From Paraburkholderia ginsengiterrae (GTDB taxonomy: Bacteria > Pseudomonadota > Gammaproteobacteria > Burkholderiales > Burkholderiaceae): a stretch of DNA of 64,000 nucleotides. The notes beneath the pieces are model-generated. The model was not told where the DNA came from. It worked only from the letters and a program-made list of their open reading frames with translations, and made no database searches. The stretch's first letter is position 1. Every line of letters starts with the position of its first letter. Made by a program: the position numbers and the translations under genes. This document shows positions 47,612 through 54,981 of this stretch, in pieces. The stretch is taken from contig NZ_LXKA01000076.1 of NCBI RefSeq assembly GCF_001645125.1, forward strand, positions 1 through 64,000, read 5' to 3'.

Positions 47612-48175
47612 TCAGAAGTTATATTGCAGATATAGCTGGTGGAAATTTATACCAGGATTCGGCTCTTTGATACCGCCGTCTGAAATATGCTGGAAGCGGT
47701 AGCCTGCTTGGTACTGCTGGCGGCTACCGAACTGTAGCCCCACACCGGCCATCTCGGTGAACTGGAACGCCGTGCCCAACGTGAAGGTCGAAGATATCCG
47801 GGGACTCGTCAGCACGCGGATGCCCGAGCCCAATTCGGCATACGGGCGAATCAGACCCGACCCCTTGATGAATCGGATAAGCGGCGTGACTCCAAACTCG
47901 CCGATGTTGTCGTGGACGTTGCCTTCGTTGGTATGCCACCAGGACGCGTTGGCTTCGCCGATCAGCGCGAAGTGCCAATCACCGATCTGCCACCAGGTCA
48001 GCCCCGGATCCCAGACCAGACTAAGATCGAGTTTTTTGACGTGGCGATCGCCAAAACCGGCGCCCACCTGCATCCCAAATTGATCCGCGGAAGCCAGCCC
48101 CGACGCCCCGACTAGCAGAACAACTGCCGCGCCTTTTAGAGCCAGATCACGCCAAACACTCTTTTTGTTGTTCAT
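47612..48175 (-). CDS. pagL: lipid A 3-O-deacylase PagL
   Basis: This 187-residue outer-membrane protein has a signal peptide (about 1-30, ending 'GLASA') and an eight-strand barrel ending in Phe187. The catalytic His163-x-Ser165 lies in 'RFQHISDGGIKEPNPGINF'. In the Pseudomonas enzyme a Glu 14 residues after the His completes the triad; here that position is Asn177, with Glu171 nearby. PagL removes a 3-O acyl chain from lipid A, tempering immune and polymyxin responses. It is 43 bases from the NTF2-like gene on the same strand and is read away from rpoH, its upstream neighbour. Confidence 0.92.
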   Translation of the reverse strand: MNNKKSVWRDLALKGAAVVLLVGASGLASADQFGMQVGAGFGDRHVKKLDLSLVWDPGLTWWQIGDWHFALIGEANASWWHTNEGNVHDNIGEFGVTPLIRFIKGSGLIRPYAELGSGIRVLTSPRISSTFTLGTAFQFTEMAGVGLQFGSRQQYQAGYRFQHISDGGIKEPNPGINFHQLYLQYNF

Positions 48176-48201
48176 CTAACACCCGAGCTTCGCCGAACGT
48201 T

Positions 48202-48225
48202 GAACAATTTGTAAAAAGTTTGTTC
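48202..48225. repeat. AT-rich inverted repeat upstream of pagL
   Basis: GAACAA (48202-48207) and TTGTTC (48220-48225) flank a 12-base centre TTTGTAAAAAGT. It lies 27-50 bases upstream of the pagL start on the minus strand, where a regulator could act. The surrounding 48200-48300 is much richer in A and T than the rest of the window. Confidence 0.4.
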
Positions 48226-48420
48226 ATTCTAAAGTGTTTTTTTGTTCGTCGTATTGTATGAATAATTGATACCTCTCCGCAATTAGTCACCTCCATACCC
48301 GGAAATATAGGTTACTTATAAGCAAGAAACTGGCTTACTAGGGTAATCCTGCGCCCAAGATATGCGCACTGGCGAACACTCCCCATGGCTATCGAAACAC
48401 GAATTTCAATAGAAATTTGC

Positions 48421-48448
48421 GGAACTCGGATGCCCCTACATCCTCTAA
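48421..48448 (+). promoter_or_regulatory. sigma-E-like promoter of rpoH
   Basis: GGAACTC (48421-48427), sixteen bases, then TCTAA (48444-48448). This agrees with the RpoE consensus (GGAACTT, 16 bases, TCTGA/TCAAA type) in both boxes and in spacing. The start would fall at about 48454, inside the CIRCE element. In E. coli rpoH also has a sigma-E promoter. Confidence 0.6.
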
Positions 48449-48451
48449 GTA

Positions 48452-48478
48452 TTAGCACTCGGCAATTCAGAGTGCTAA
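48452..48478 (+). promoter_or_regulatory. CIRCE operator (HrcA site) upstream of rpoH
   Basis: TTAGCACTC (48452-48460), nine bases, GAGTGCTAA (48470-48478): a perfect match to the CIRCE inverted repeat with the canonical 9-base spacer. HrcA binds CIRCE and is released on heat shock. Its position directly after the sigma-E-like boxes would block initiation when occupied. Confidence 0.93.
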
Positions 48479-48539
48479 CATCCATCGCTGGAGTCGTTAC
48501 CTGAATAAGCTTTTGTCTGATTCCAAAGGAGTTTCCTTC

Positions 48540-49475
48540 GTGAGCCATGCTATGACCCTTCCGAGTACTTTGAGCCAGTCGTCGGCTAAGGCCGCTTCGG
48601 CAGGTGCACTGGCGCTCTCGCATTCCTCGCTGCTGCCCGGTCAACTGGGCAATATCGACGCCTACATCCAGGCCGTCAACCGGATTCCGATGCTGACGTC
48701 GGCGGAAGAACGCCAGTTCGCCACCGAATTTCGCGAGCACGACAACCTCGAGTCGGCGCGCCGCTTGGTCCTGTCGCACCTGCGGCTGGTCGTGTCGATC
48801 GCGCGCAACTATCTCGGGTATGGGTTGCCGCACGCCGACCTGATTCAGGAAGGCAATATCGGCCTGATGAAGGCCGTGAAGCGCTTCGACCCCGAGCAGA
48901 ACGTGCGCCTCGTGTCGTACGCCATGCATTGGATCAAGGCTGAGATTCACGAATACATTCTGCGCAACTGGCGCATGGTGAAGGTCGCCACCACCAAAGC
49001 GCAGCGCAAGCTGTTCTTTAACCTGCGCAGCCACAAACAGGGGCTGGGCGCGTTCACGCCGGACGAGATCGAAGGTCTCGCCAAAGAGCTGAACGTGAAG
49101 CGCGAAGAAGTCGCTGAAATGGAAACGCGTCTGTCCGGCGGCGACATCGCGCTGGAGGGCCAGGTCGAAGACGGCGAAGAGTCGTACGCGCCGATCGCCT
49201 ATCTGGCCGATTCGCATAGCGAACCGACCGCCGTGCTGGCGTCGCGCCAACGCGACAAGCTGCAAAGCGACGGCATCGCCAGCGCGCTGGACGCACTCGA
49301 CGCCCGCAGCCGTCGCATCATCGAGGCACGCTGGCTGAAGGTGGAAGACGACGGCTCGGGCGGCTCGACGCTGCATGAACTGGCCGACGAGTTCGGCGTC
49401 TCGGCCGAGCGGATTCGCCAGATCGAGGCGAGCGCCATGAAAAAAATGCGCGGCGCACTGATCGAGTACGCATAA
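48540..49475 (+). CDS. rpoH: RNA polymerase sigma-32, heat-shock sigma factor
   Basis: This 311-residue sigma factor has region 2 ('LIQEGNIGLMKAVKRFDPEQ'), the RpoH box 'QRKLFFNLR' (155-163), which distinguishes it from other sigma-70 members, and region 4.2 ('EFGVSAERIRQIEASAMKKM'). The start is taken as GTG 48540, because AGGAG (48527-48531) stands eight bases before it and the product begins 'MSHAMTLPSTLSQ'; TTG 48513 and ATG 48552 are in frame. Upstream lie a sigma-E-like promoter and a CIRCE operator, so it appears wired to both envelope stress and HrcA. Confidence 0.95.
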   Translation: MSHAMTLPSTLSQSSAKAASAGALALSHSSLLPGQLGNIDAYIQAVNRIPMLTSAEERQFATEFREHDNLESARRLVLSHLRLVVSIARNYLGYGLPHADLIQEGNIGLMKAVKRFDPEQNVRLVSYAMHWIKAEIHEYILRNWRMVKVATTKAQRKLFFNLRSHKQGLGAFTPDEIEGLAKELNVKREEVAEMETRLSGGDIALEGQVEDGEESYAPIAYLADSHSEPTAVLASRQRDKLQSDGIASALDALDARSRRIIEARWLKVEDDGSGGSTLHELADEFGVSAERIRQIEASAMKKMRGALIEYA

Positions 49476-49530
49476 GGCCTGAGAAGCGTTTAACAAGCCG
49501 GTTCGCCTGGCTTGCTCGATCCAGCCGCAC

Positions 49531-49564
49531 AGCCCCGCCCTCGCAAGAAGGCGGGGCTTTTTTT
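49531..49564 (+). terminator. intrinsic terminator after rpoH
   Basis: A perfect nine-base-pair stem AGCCCCGCC / GGCGGGGCT with a ten-base loop is followed by seven T residues. Confidence 0.9.
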
Positions 49565-49633
49565 CGCCCTCGCGGCGGCGCATTCGCGCACGCGCACCCT
49601 CACTCGGGAACACGCCCGTGCGACACGCGTTTC

Positions 49634-49663
49634 TTGACGTATCACAAACCAGATAGCAATACT
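49634..49663 (+). promoter_or_regulatory. probable promoter of the cytochrome bd operon
   Basis: TTGACG (49634-49639) and AATACT (49658-49663) are 18 bases apart, about 150 bases before cydP. Downstream in the leader a perfect stem CCAGACCG / CGGTCTGG with loop TTCGCG (49752-49773) may be an operator or an mRNA hairpin. I found no convincing Anr/FNR box (TTGAT-N4-ATCAA). Confidence 0.5.
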
Positions 49664-49815
49664 GCTCAGACCGAGCAGGGTTCGCGACCCAATGCCGCAG
49701 CACTGAACTCCTACGCGCGGGTGCTCTGCTCTTAATATCGGGGTGCACTTACCAGACCGTTCGCGCGGTCTGGCGCCAGCCGGATCCACCGGTGTGAAGT
49801 TGCCTTCTACCGATT

Positions 49816-50076
49816 ATGACCATAGCCCTCAATCGCAACACCACGTCCCGCTCGAGTCTGCGCAAACGGCTCGCCGGCTGGGTGCGGGGTCCGACACTGG
49901 CGCGGGATATCGCCATTGTCCTCGCCATCAAATTCGTACTGCTGATGGCGCTCAAGTACACGTTCTTCAATCATCCGCAGGCGGAGCATATGTCGCTGCC
50001 GCCTGAGCAAGTCGCGCAGGCACTGTTGTCCGTGCCTGCCTCGCATCCGTCCCAAGGTGATCAACATGCCCGTTAG
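49816..50076 (+). CDS. cydP: cytochrome bd oxidase-associated small protein CydP
   Basis: This 86-residue protein has one membrane segment (about 30-50, 'RDIAIVLAIKFVLLMALKYT'), flanked by a basic N-terminus and a polar C-terminus. The segment, the following 'FFNHPQA' and the location before cydA match the small CydP protein described as a putative extra subunit of bd oxidases in proteobacteria. Its end overlaps cydA by eleven bases, which implies coupled translation. Confidence 0.82.
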   Translation: MTIALNRNTTSRSSLRKRLAGWVRGPTLARDIAIVLAIKFVLLMALKYTFFNHPQAEHMSLPPEQVAQALLSVPASHPSQGDQHAR

Positions 50077-51661
50077 CGAAGTCGTAGAACTATCGCGCCT
50101 CCAGTTCGCCATCACGGCGCTTTATCACTTTCTGTTCGTGCCGCTCACCCTTGGCCTGTCGTGGTTGCTCGTCATCATGGAATCCGTCTATGTAATGACC
50201 GGCAAACAGATCTACAAGGACATGACCCAGTTCTGGGGCAAGCTGTTCGGCATTAACTTTGCGATGGGCGTCACCACCGGTCTCACGCTGGAGTTCCAGT
50301 TCGGCACCAACTGGTCGTACTACTCGCACTATGTCGGCGACATTTTCGGCGTGCCGCTCGCCGTTGAAGGGTTAATGGCGTTCTTCCTCGAATCGACCTT
50401 CGTCGGTCTGTTCTTCTTCGGCTGGAAACGGCTCTCGAAAGTGCAGCACGTGTTCGTCACGTTTCTCGTCGCACTCGGATCGAACCTGTCAGCGTTGTGG
50501 ATTCTGGTGGCCAACGGCTGGATGAACAACCCGGTCGGCGCCACCTTCAACTATCAGACCATGCGCATGGAACTCGACAGCATTTTTTCCGTGCTGTTCA
50601 ATCCGGTCGCGCAGGTGAAGTTCGTGCACACCGTCTCGGCCGGTTACGTTACGGCGTCGATGTTCGTGCTGGGCGTGTCGTCGTGGTATCTGCTGAAGCG
50701 CCGCGACACCGAATTCGCACTGCGCTCGTTCGCGATTGCCGCCGGCTTTGGCCTCGCGTCCACCTTGTGCGTAATCGTGCTCGGCGACGAATCCGGCTAC
50801 CGCACCGGCGAAGTTCAACAGGTGAAACTGGCCGCGATCGAATCCGAATGGGAAACCGCGCCTGCGCCGGCCCCGTTCACGATCATCGGCATTCCGAATC
50901 AGAAGGAAGAGCGCACGGACTACGCGATCCGTATTCCGTATGCGCTCGGCCTCATCGCCACGCGTTCGCTGGACGAGCCCGTGATCGGCCTGAAGGATCT
51001 GATGGCGCGCAACGAAGAGCGCATCAAGAACGGCATGCTCGCCTACGCCGCGCTGCAGAAGCTGAAACAAGGCGACGCAACAGACGAAGCCAAAGCCGCC
51101 TTCGACGCCCACAAAGAGGATCTCGGCTACGGTCTGATGCTCAAGCAGTTCACGGCGAACGTCACCGACGCCACGCCGGATCAGATTGCCCAGGCCGCCA
51201 AGAAAACCATTCCGCCTGTCGCGCCGGTGTTCTTCTCGTTCCGGCTGATGGTCGGCCTCGGCATGCTGTTCCTCGCCACCTTCGTGCTGGCGTTCTGGTT
51301 TTGCGCGCAACGCTCCCTGTTACTGGAAAAGCGCCGCTGGTTCCTGCGCTGGGCCGTGTGGGCGATTCCGCTGCCGTGGCTCGCGGCTGAGTTTGGCTGG
51401 ATCGTCGCTGAAGTGGGCCGTCAACCGTGGACCATCGCCGGCATTCTGCCGACCAGCCTGTCGGTCTCGAGTCTGACGCCGGGCGATCTCTATCTGAGTA
51501 TCGCCGGCTTCGTGGTGTTCTACACGGTGCTGTTCATCATCGAAATCATGCTGATGTTCAAGTACGCACGGCTCGGCCCTTCATCGCTGCACACGGGGCG
51601 CTATCACCACGAACAACGCCAGCCGCTGAATCAGCCGCTGCCGTCCAACACGGCCGCCTGA
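50066..51661 (+). CDS. cydA: cytochrome bd ubiquinol oxidase subunit I
   Basis: This 531-residue nine-helix subunit carries hemes b558, b595 and d. His21 ('[13 protein letters not shown]') and the His in '[13 protein letters not shown]' are heme ligands, and 'GRQPWTI' is the family GRQPW block. The long Q-loop ('[20 protein letters not shown]' and what follows) is of the E. coli bd-I length rather than the short cyanide-insensitive type. It oxidises ubiquinol and reduces oxygen at high affinity without pumping protons. ATG 50066 has AAGG eight bases upstream; GTG 50057 is in frame but less likely. Confidence 0.97.
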   Translation: MPVSEVVELSRLQFAITALYHFLFVPLTLGLSWLLVIMESVYVMTGKQIYKDMTQFWGKLFGINFAMGVTTGLTLEFQFGTNWSYYSHYVGDIFGVPLAVEGLMAFFLESTFVGLFFFGWKRLSKVQHVFVTFLVALGSNLSALWILVANGWMNNPVGATFNYQTMRMELDSIFSVLFNPVAQVKFVHTVSAGYVTASMFVLGVSSWYLLKRRDTEFALRSFAIAAGFGLASTLCVIVLGDESGYRTGEVQQVKLAAIESEWETAPAPAPFTIIGIPNQKEERTDYAIRIPYALGLIATRSLDEPVIGLKDLMARNEERIKNGMLAYAALQKLKQGDATDEAKAAFDAHKEDLGYGLMLKQFTANVTDATPDQIAQAAKKTIPPVAPVFFSFRLMVGLGMLFLATFVLAFWFCAQRSLLLEKRRWFLRWAVWAIPLPWLAAEFGWIVAEVGRQPWTIAGILPTSLSVSSLTPGDLYLSIAGFVVFYTVLFIIEIMLMFKYARLGPSSLHTGRYHHEQRQPLNQPLPSNTAA

Positions 51662-51695
51662 TTCGCCGCCACTGAGCATCAAGGGAAAGTTCACC

Positions 51696-52832
51696 ATGGA
51701 TTACGCAACTCTCAAACTGATCTGGTGGGTGCTGATCGGCGTGCTGCTGATCGGCTTCGCGCTCACCGACGGCTTCGACATGGGCGCGGCGATTCTGCTG
51801 CCGTTCATCGGCAAGACCGACGCCGAGCGACGCATCGTCGTGAATACGGTCGGCGCGACGTGGGAAGGCAATCAGGTCTGGCTCATCACGGCCGGCGGCG
51901 CGATGTTCGCCGCGTGGCCGCTGGTGTATGCCGCATCGTTTTCAGGCTTCTACTTCGCGATGCTGCTCGTGCTGTTTTCGCTGTTCTTCCGGCCGGTCGG
52001 CTTCGACTACCGCAGCAAACGTGAAGATCCGCGCTGGCGCAGTGCGTGGGACTGGGCACTGTTCGTCGGCGGCTTCGTGCCGGCGCTGGTGTTCGGCGTT
52101 GCGTTCGGCAACCTGCTGCAAGGCGTGCCGTTCTCGTTCGATACCGACCTGCGCGTCACCTACCACGGCGGATTCTTCGCGTTGCTCAATCCGTTCGCGG
52201 TGTTGTGCGGCCTTGTCAGCGTGTCGATGCTGGCCGCCCACGGCGCGGCCTTCGTGAAGATGAAATCGGATGGCGTGGTGGCGCAGCGCGCGTCGCTGGC
52301 ATTGCGCATCGCTTCGTTCTCCGGAGTGGTTCTGTTCCTGATCGCCGGCGCGTTGATCGCCACGATGATCGGCGGCTACCAGGTGATCGACGCGCCGCCG
52401 CTCAACACGGTCGCCAATCCGCTGACGAAGAACGTGATCGGCGCGCCCGGCCTGTGGCTCACCAACTACGCCAGCTATCCGTGGATGGTGGCCGCGCCCG
52501 TGGCCGGCATCGTCGGTGGCCTGCTGGCCACGTTGCTCGCGCGCTCGCGCTTCGAGAAGAGCGCCTTTCTGTCGACTTCGCTGATGATCATCGGCGTGAT
52601 TCTGACCGCGGGCTTTTCGATGTTCCCGTTCATCATGCCCTCATCACTGGACGGCCGCAGCAGCCTCACCGTATGGGATTCGACCTCGAGCCGCATGACG
52701 CTGCAGATCATGCTGGTCGCAGTGATCGTGTTCCTGCCCATCATCCTGATCTACACGAGCTGGGTGTATCGCGTGATGCGCGGCAAGGTGACGCACGCGG
52801 CGCTCGAAGAAAATCACCATTCGATGTACTGA
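51696..52832 (+). CDS. cydB: cytochrome bd ubiquinol oxidase subunit II
   Basis: This 378-residue membrane subunit structurally mirrors CydA and stabilises the heme groups. The N-terminal '[20 protein letters not shown]' and '[20 protein letters not shown]' are characteristic, and the end '[20 protein letters not shown]' matches the family. It follows cydA by 34 bases with GGGAAAG before ATG 51696. Confidence 0.97.
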   Translation: MDYATLKLIWWVLIGVLLIGFALTDGFDMGAAILLPFIGKTDAERRIVVNTVGATWEGNQVWLITAGGAMFAAWPLVYAASFSGFYFAMLLVLFSLFFRPVGFDYRSKREDPRWRSAWDWALFVGGFVPALVFGVAFGNLLQGVPFSFDTDLRVTYHGGFFALLNPFAVLCGLVSVSMLAAHGAAFVKMKSDGVVAQRASLALRIASFSGVVLFLIAGALIATMIGGYQVIDAPPLNTVANPLTKNVIGAPGLWLTNYASYPWMVAAPVAGIVGGLLATLLARSRFEKSAFLSTSLMIIGVILTAGFSMFPFIMPSSLDGRSSLTVWDSTSSRMTLQIMLVAVIVFLPIILIYTSWVYRVMRGKVTHAALEENHHSMY

Positions 52833-52860
52833 TCGGCAATACGCTTAACAGGAGTTTGTG

Positions 52861-52977
52861 ATGTGGTATTTCAGTTGGCTGCTTGGCATTGGCGTGGCGT
52901 TGGCGTTCGGCGTCATCAACGTGATGTGGCTGGAATCGCGCCGGCCGTTGGAAGTGGGTAAACAGACAACGCGTTAA
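52861..52977 (+). CDS. cydX: cytochrome bd oxidase small subunit CydX
   Basis: This 38-residue single-helix peptide starts 'MWYFSWLLGIGVALAFGVIN' and continues with Val-Met-Trp-Leu-Glu, the conserved core of CydX (YbgT). It packs against CydA and stabilises the heme centre. AGGAG lies seven bases before the ATG and 28 bases separate it from cydB. Its short length makes it easy to miss in automatic annotation. Confidence 0.95.
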   Translation: MWYFSWLLGIGVALAFGVINVMWLESRRPLEVGKQTTR

Positions 52978-53000
52978 CGCAGCATGCGGCGGAAACGCAA

Positions 53001-53039
53001 AAGCGGCACCTTGAATCGAATCAAGGTGCCGCTTTTTTT
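53001..53039. terminator. bidirectional terminator between cydX and nagE
   Basis: A perfect 14-base-pair stem AAGCGGCACCTTGA / TCAAGGTGCCGCTT with loop ATCGAA is followed by T7 on the plus strand and by TTTT on the minus strand. It closes both the cyd and nag operons. Confidence 0.92.
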
Positions 53040-53099
53040 CTAACGCTACTGGAAAACTAACGGGACCAAAGCGGCCACGGCCGCCCCGGCGACACGCCG

Positions 53100-54884
53100 T
53101 TACGCCGGCAAAGGCGTTGCGCCGCCGCTTTCAGACATGCGCGCCGTCAGTTTCTCCGCATAGCTCGGCGCGGCTTCGCCTACGACGATATGGAACGTGT
53201 CCGCGGAGATCCATGCGGTGTCGAGCGTGGCGAGACGCTGACGATCGACTGCCGACGGATCGCGCACGACAATACGCAGGCGCGTCGTCGCCACCGCATC
53301 GAGCGACACGACGTTGCCAGCGCCGCCAAACACGGCGAGCCAGCGCAGCGGATCCGGATCGAGCGCACCGCCTTGATGGGCGACCGACGACGCCACCGGC
53401 GCGGCAGCAGCACGAGCGGCGGAAGCGGCAGGAGCCGCCGCCACCGGCTTGGCCGTATCGCCACCACCCTGCGCGATCACCGTACGGATTTCATCCGCAA
53501 TGATGTCCGCTTCCGGTCCGATGATCACCTGCACATTGGTCGAGCCGCGCTTGAGCACACCACGCGCACCGATCGTCTTCAGTTCGTTTTCGTTGACCTT
53601 GTTCGAATCGACTACCGACAGACGCAAACGCGTCGTGCAGGCATCCACCACCGACAGATTCGACGCGCCGCCAAGCGCGGCGATATAGCGCTGCGCACGC
53701 GGCACGGCCGCACCGGCGACCGGCGACACGAAGCCGCCTGCCGTGAACGAATCGACCTGCTCGTCAGCGGCAGCCGGTTCGCGGCCCGGCGTCGCCATGT
53801 TGAACTTACGGATAAAGAAGCGGAACAGGCCGTAGTACACCACCATGTACACGAGGCCGAGCGGAATCGCCCACCAGCCCCGCGTCGACAGGCCGTAATT
53901 CAGCACGTAGTCGATGGCGCCGGCGGAGAACGTGAAGCCGAGGTGAATGCCAAGCGCCGAACAGATAGCGAGCGAGAGCCCCGTCAACAGCGCGTGAATC
54001 ACGTACAGCACCGGTGCGAGGAACATGAAGCTGAATTCGATCGGCTCGGTCACGCCCGTGAGAAACGACGTGAGGGCCATCGAGAACAGCAGGCCGCCGA
54101 CCACCGCACGGCGCTCCTTCGGCGCTTCATGGAACATTGCCAGACACGCGGCCGGCAGGCCGAACATCATGATCGGGAAGAAGCCCGTCATGAAGGTGCC
54201 CGCAGTCGGGTCGCCCGCGAAGAAGCGATGCAGGTCACCGGTGACCGCGGCGCCGCCCGGCGGCGTGAACGTGCCGAACACGAACCACGTCAGCGAATTG
54301 AGAATGTGATGCAGACCCGTGACAAGCAGCAAGCGGTTCAGCACGCCGAACACGAACGCGCCCAACGCGCCCGCGGTGGTCAGCCAGTGGCCGGCCGTAT
54401 CGATCACGGCTTGCACCGGTTGCCACACATAGCCGAACGTTATACCGAGCACGAGGCAGACCACCCCCGTGACAATCGGCACGAAGCGTTTCCCTCCGAA
54501 GAAGGCCAGGTAGTCGGGCAGCTTGATGTCCTTGTAGCGGTTGTACAGCATGCCCGCGACGATACCCGCCACGATCCCGGACAACACGCCCATGTTGAGC
54601 TTGTCGTTGATGTCCTTCATCACCGCGACTTCGACCAGGTAGCCGATCGCACCCGCAAGACCCGCCACGCCGTTATTGTCTTTCGCGAAACCGACCGCCA
54701 CGCCGATCGCCAACAGCAGCGGCAGGTTGTCGAAGATCGCGCCGCCGGCGTCGGCGATCATCTTGATGTTGAACACATCGGGCTGGCCGAGGCGCAGCAG
54801 CAGGCCGGCAACCGGCAGCACCGCAATCGGCAGCATCAGCGCGCGTCCCAGGCGCTGAATTTTCAGAAACGGATTCCCATCCAT
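53100..54884 (-). CDS. nagE: N-acetylglucosamine PTS permease, EIIC-EIIB with extra EIIB domain
   Basis: This is a 594-residue membrane permease. The EIIC channel domain (about 1-375) includes 'GNPFLKIQRLGRALMLPIAV' and 'GLHHILNSLTWFVFGTFTPP'. A first EIIB domain (about 395-470) has the phosphorylated Cys416 in 'DACTTRLRLSV'. A second EIIB-like domain (about 515-590) is appended; its matching motif reads 'DAVATTRLRI', with Ala532 in place of the cysteine, so it cannot carry phosphate the usual way. ATG 54884 is chosen because GGAG is six bases upstream. EIIA is supplied by the fused protein next door. The nag context makes GlcNAc the likely sugar. Confidence 0.92.
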   Translation of the reverse strand: MDGNPFLKIQRLGRALMLPIAVLPVAGLLLRLGQPDVFNIKMIADAGGAIFDNLPLLLAIGVAVGFAKDNNGVAGLAGAIGYLVEVAVMKDINDKLNMGVLSGIVAGIVAGMLYNRYKDIKLPDYLAFFGGKRFVPIVTGVVCLVLGITFGYVWQPVQAVIDTAGHWLTTAGALGAFVFGVLNRLLLVTGLHHILNSLTWFVFGTFTPPGGAAVTGDLHRFFAGDPTAGTFMTGFFPIMMFGLPAACLAMFHEAPKERRAVVGGLLFSMALTSFLTGVTEPIEFSFMFLAPVLYVIHALLTGLSLAICSALGIHLGFTFSAGAIDYVLNYGLSTRGWWAIPLGLVYMVVYYGLFRFFIRKFNMATPGREPAAADEQVDSFTAGGFVSPVAGAAVPRAQRYIAALGGASNLSVVDACTTRLRLSVVDSNKVNENELKTIGARGVLKRGSTNVQVIIGPEADIIADEIRTVIAQGGGDTAKPVAAAPAASAARAAAAPVASSVAHQGGALDPDPLRWLAVFGGAGNVVSLDAVATTRLRIVVRDPSAVDRQRLATLDTAWISADTFHIVVGEAAPSYAEKLTARMSESGGATPLPA

Positions 54885-54981
54885 GGATATCTCCAATCCT
54901 TGTCTCGTGGTCGACTGACGTCGTTGAGTTTTGTAGCGATACGAAGTGTCTGTGCGAAGTTGGTCGCGGACCGTACGGGGC

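Noticed and set aside
49630-49660. Anr/FNR box in TTGACGTATCACAA before cydP
   Set aside because: The half sites are two bases apart rather than four and one half is imperfect; the TTGACG is better read as a -35.
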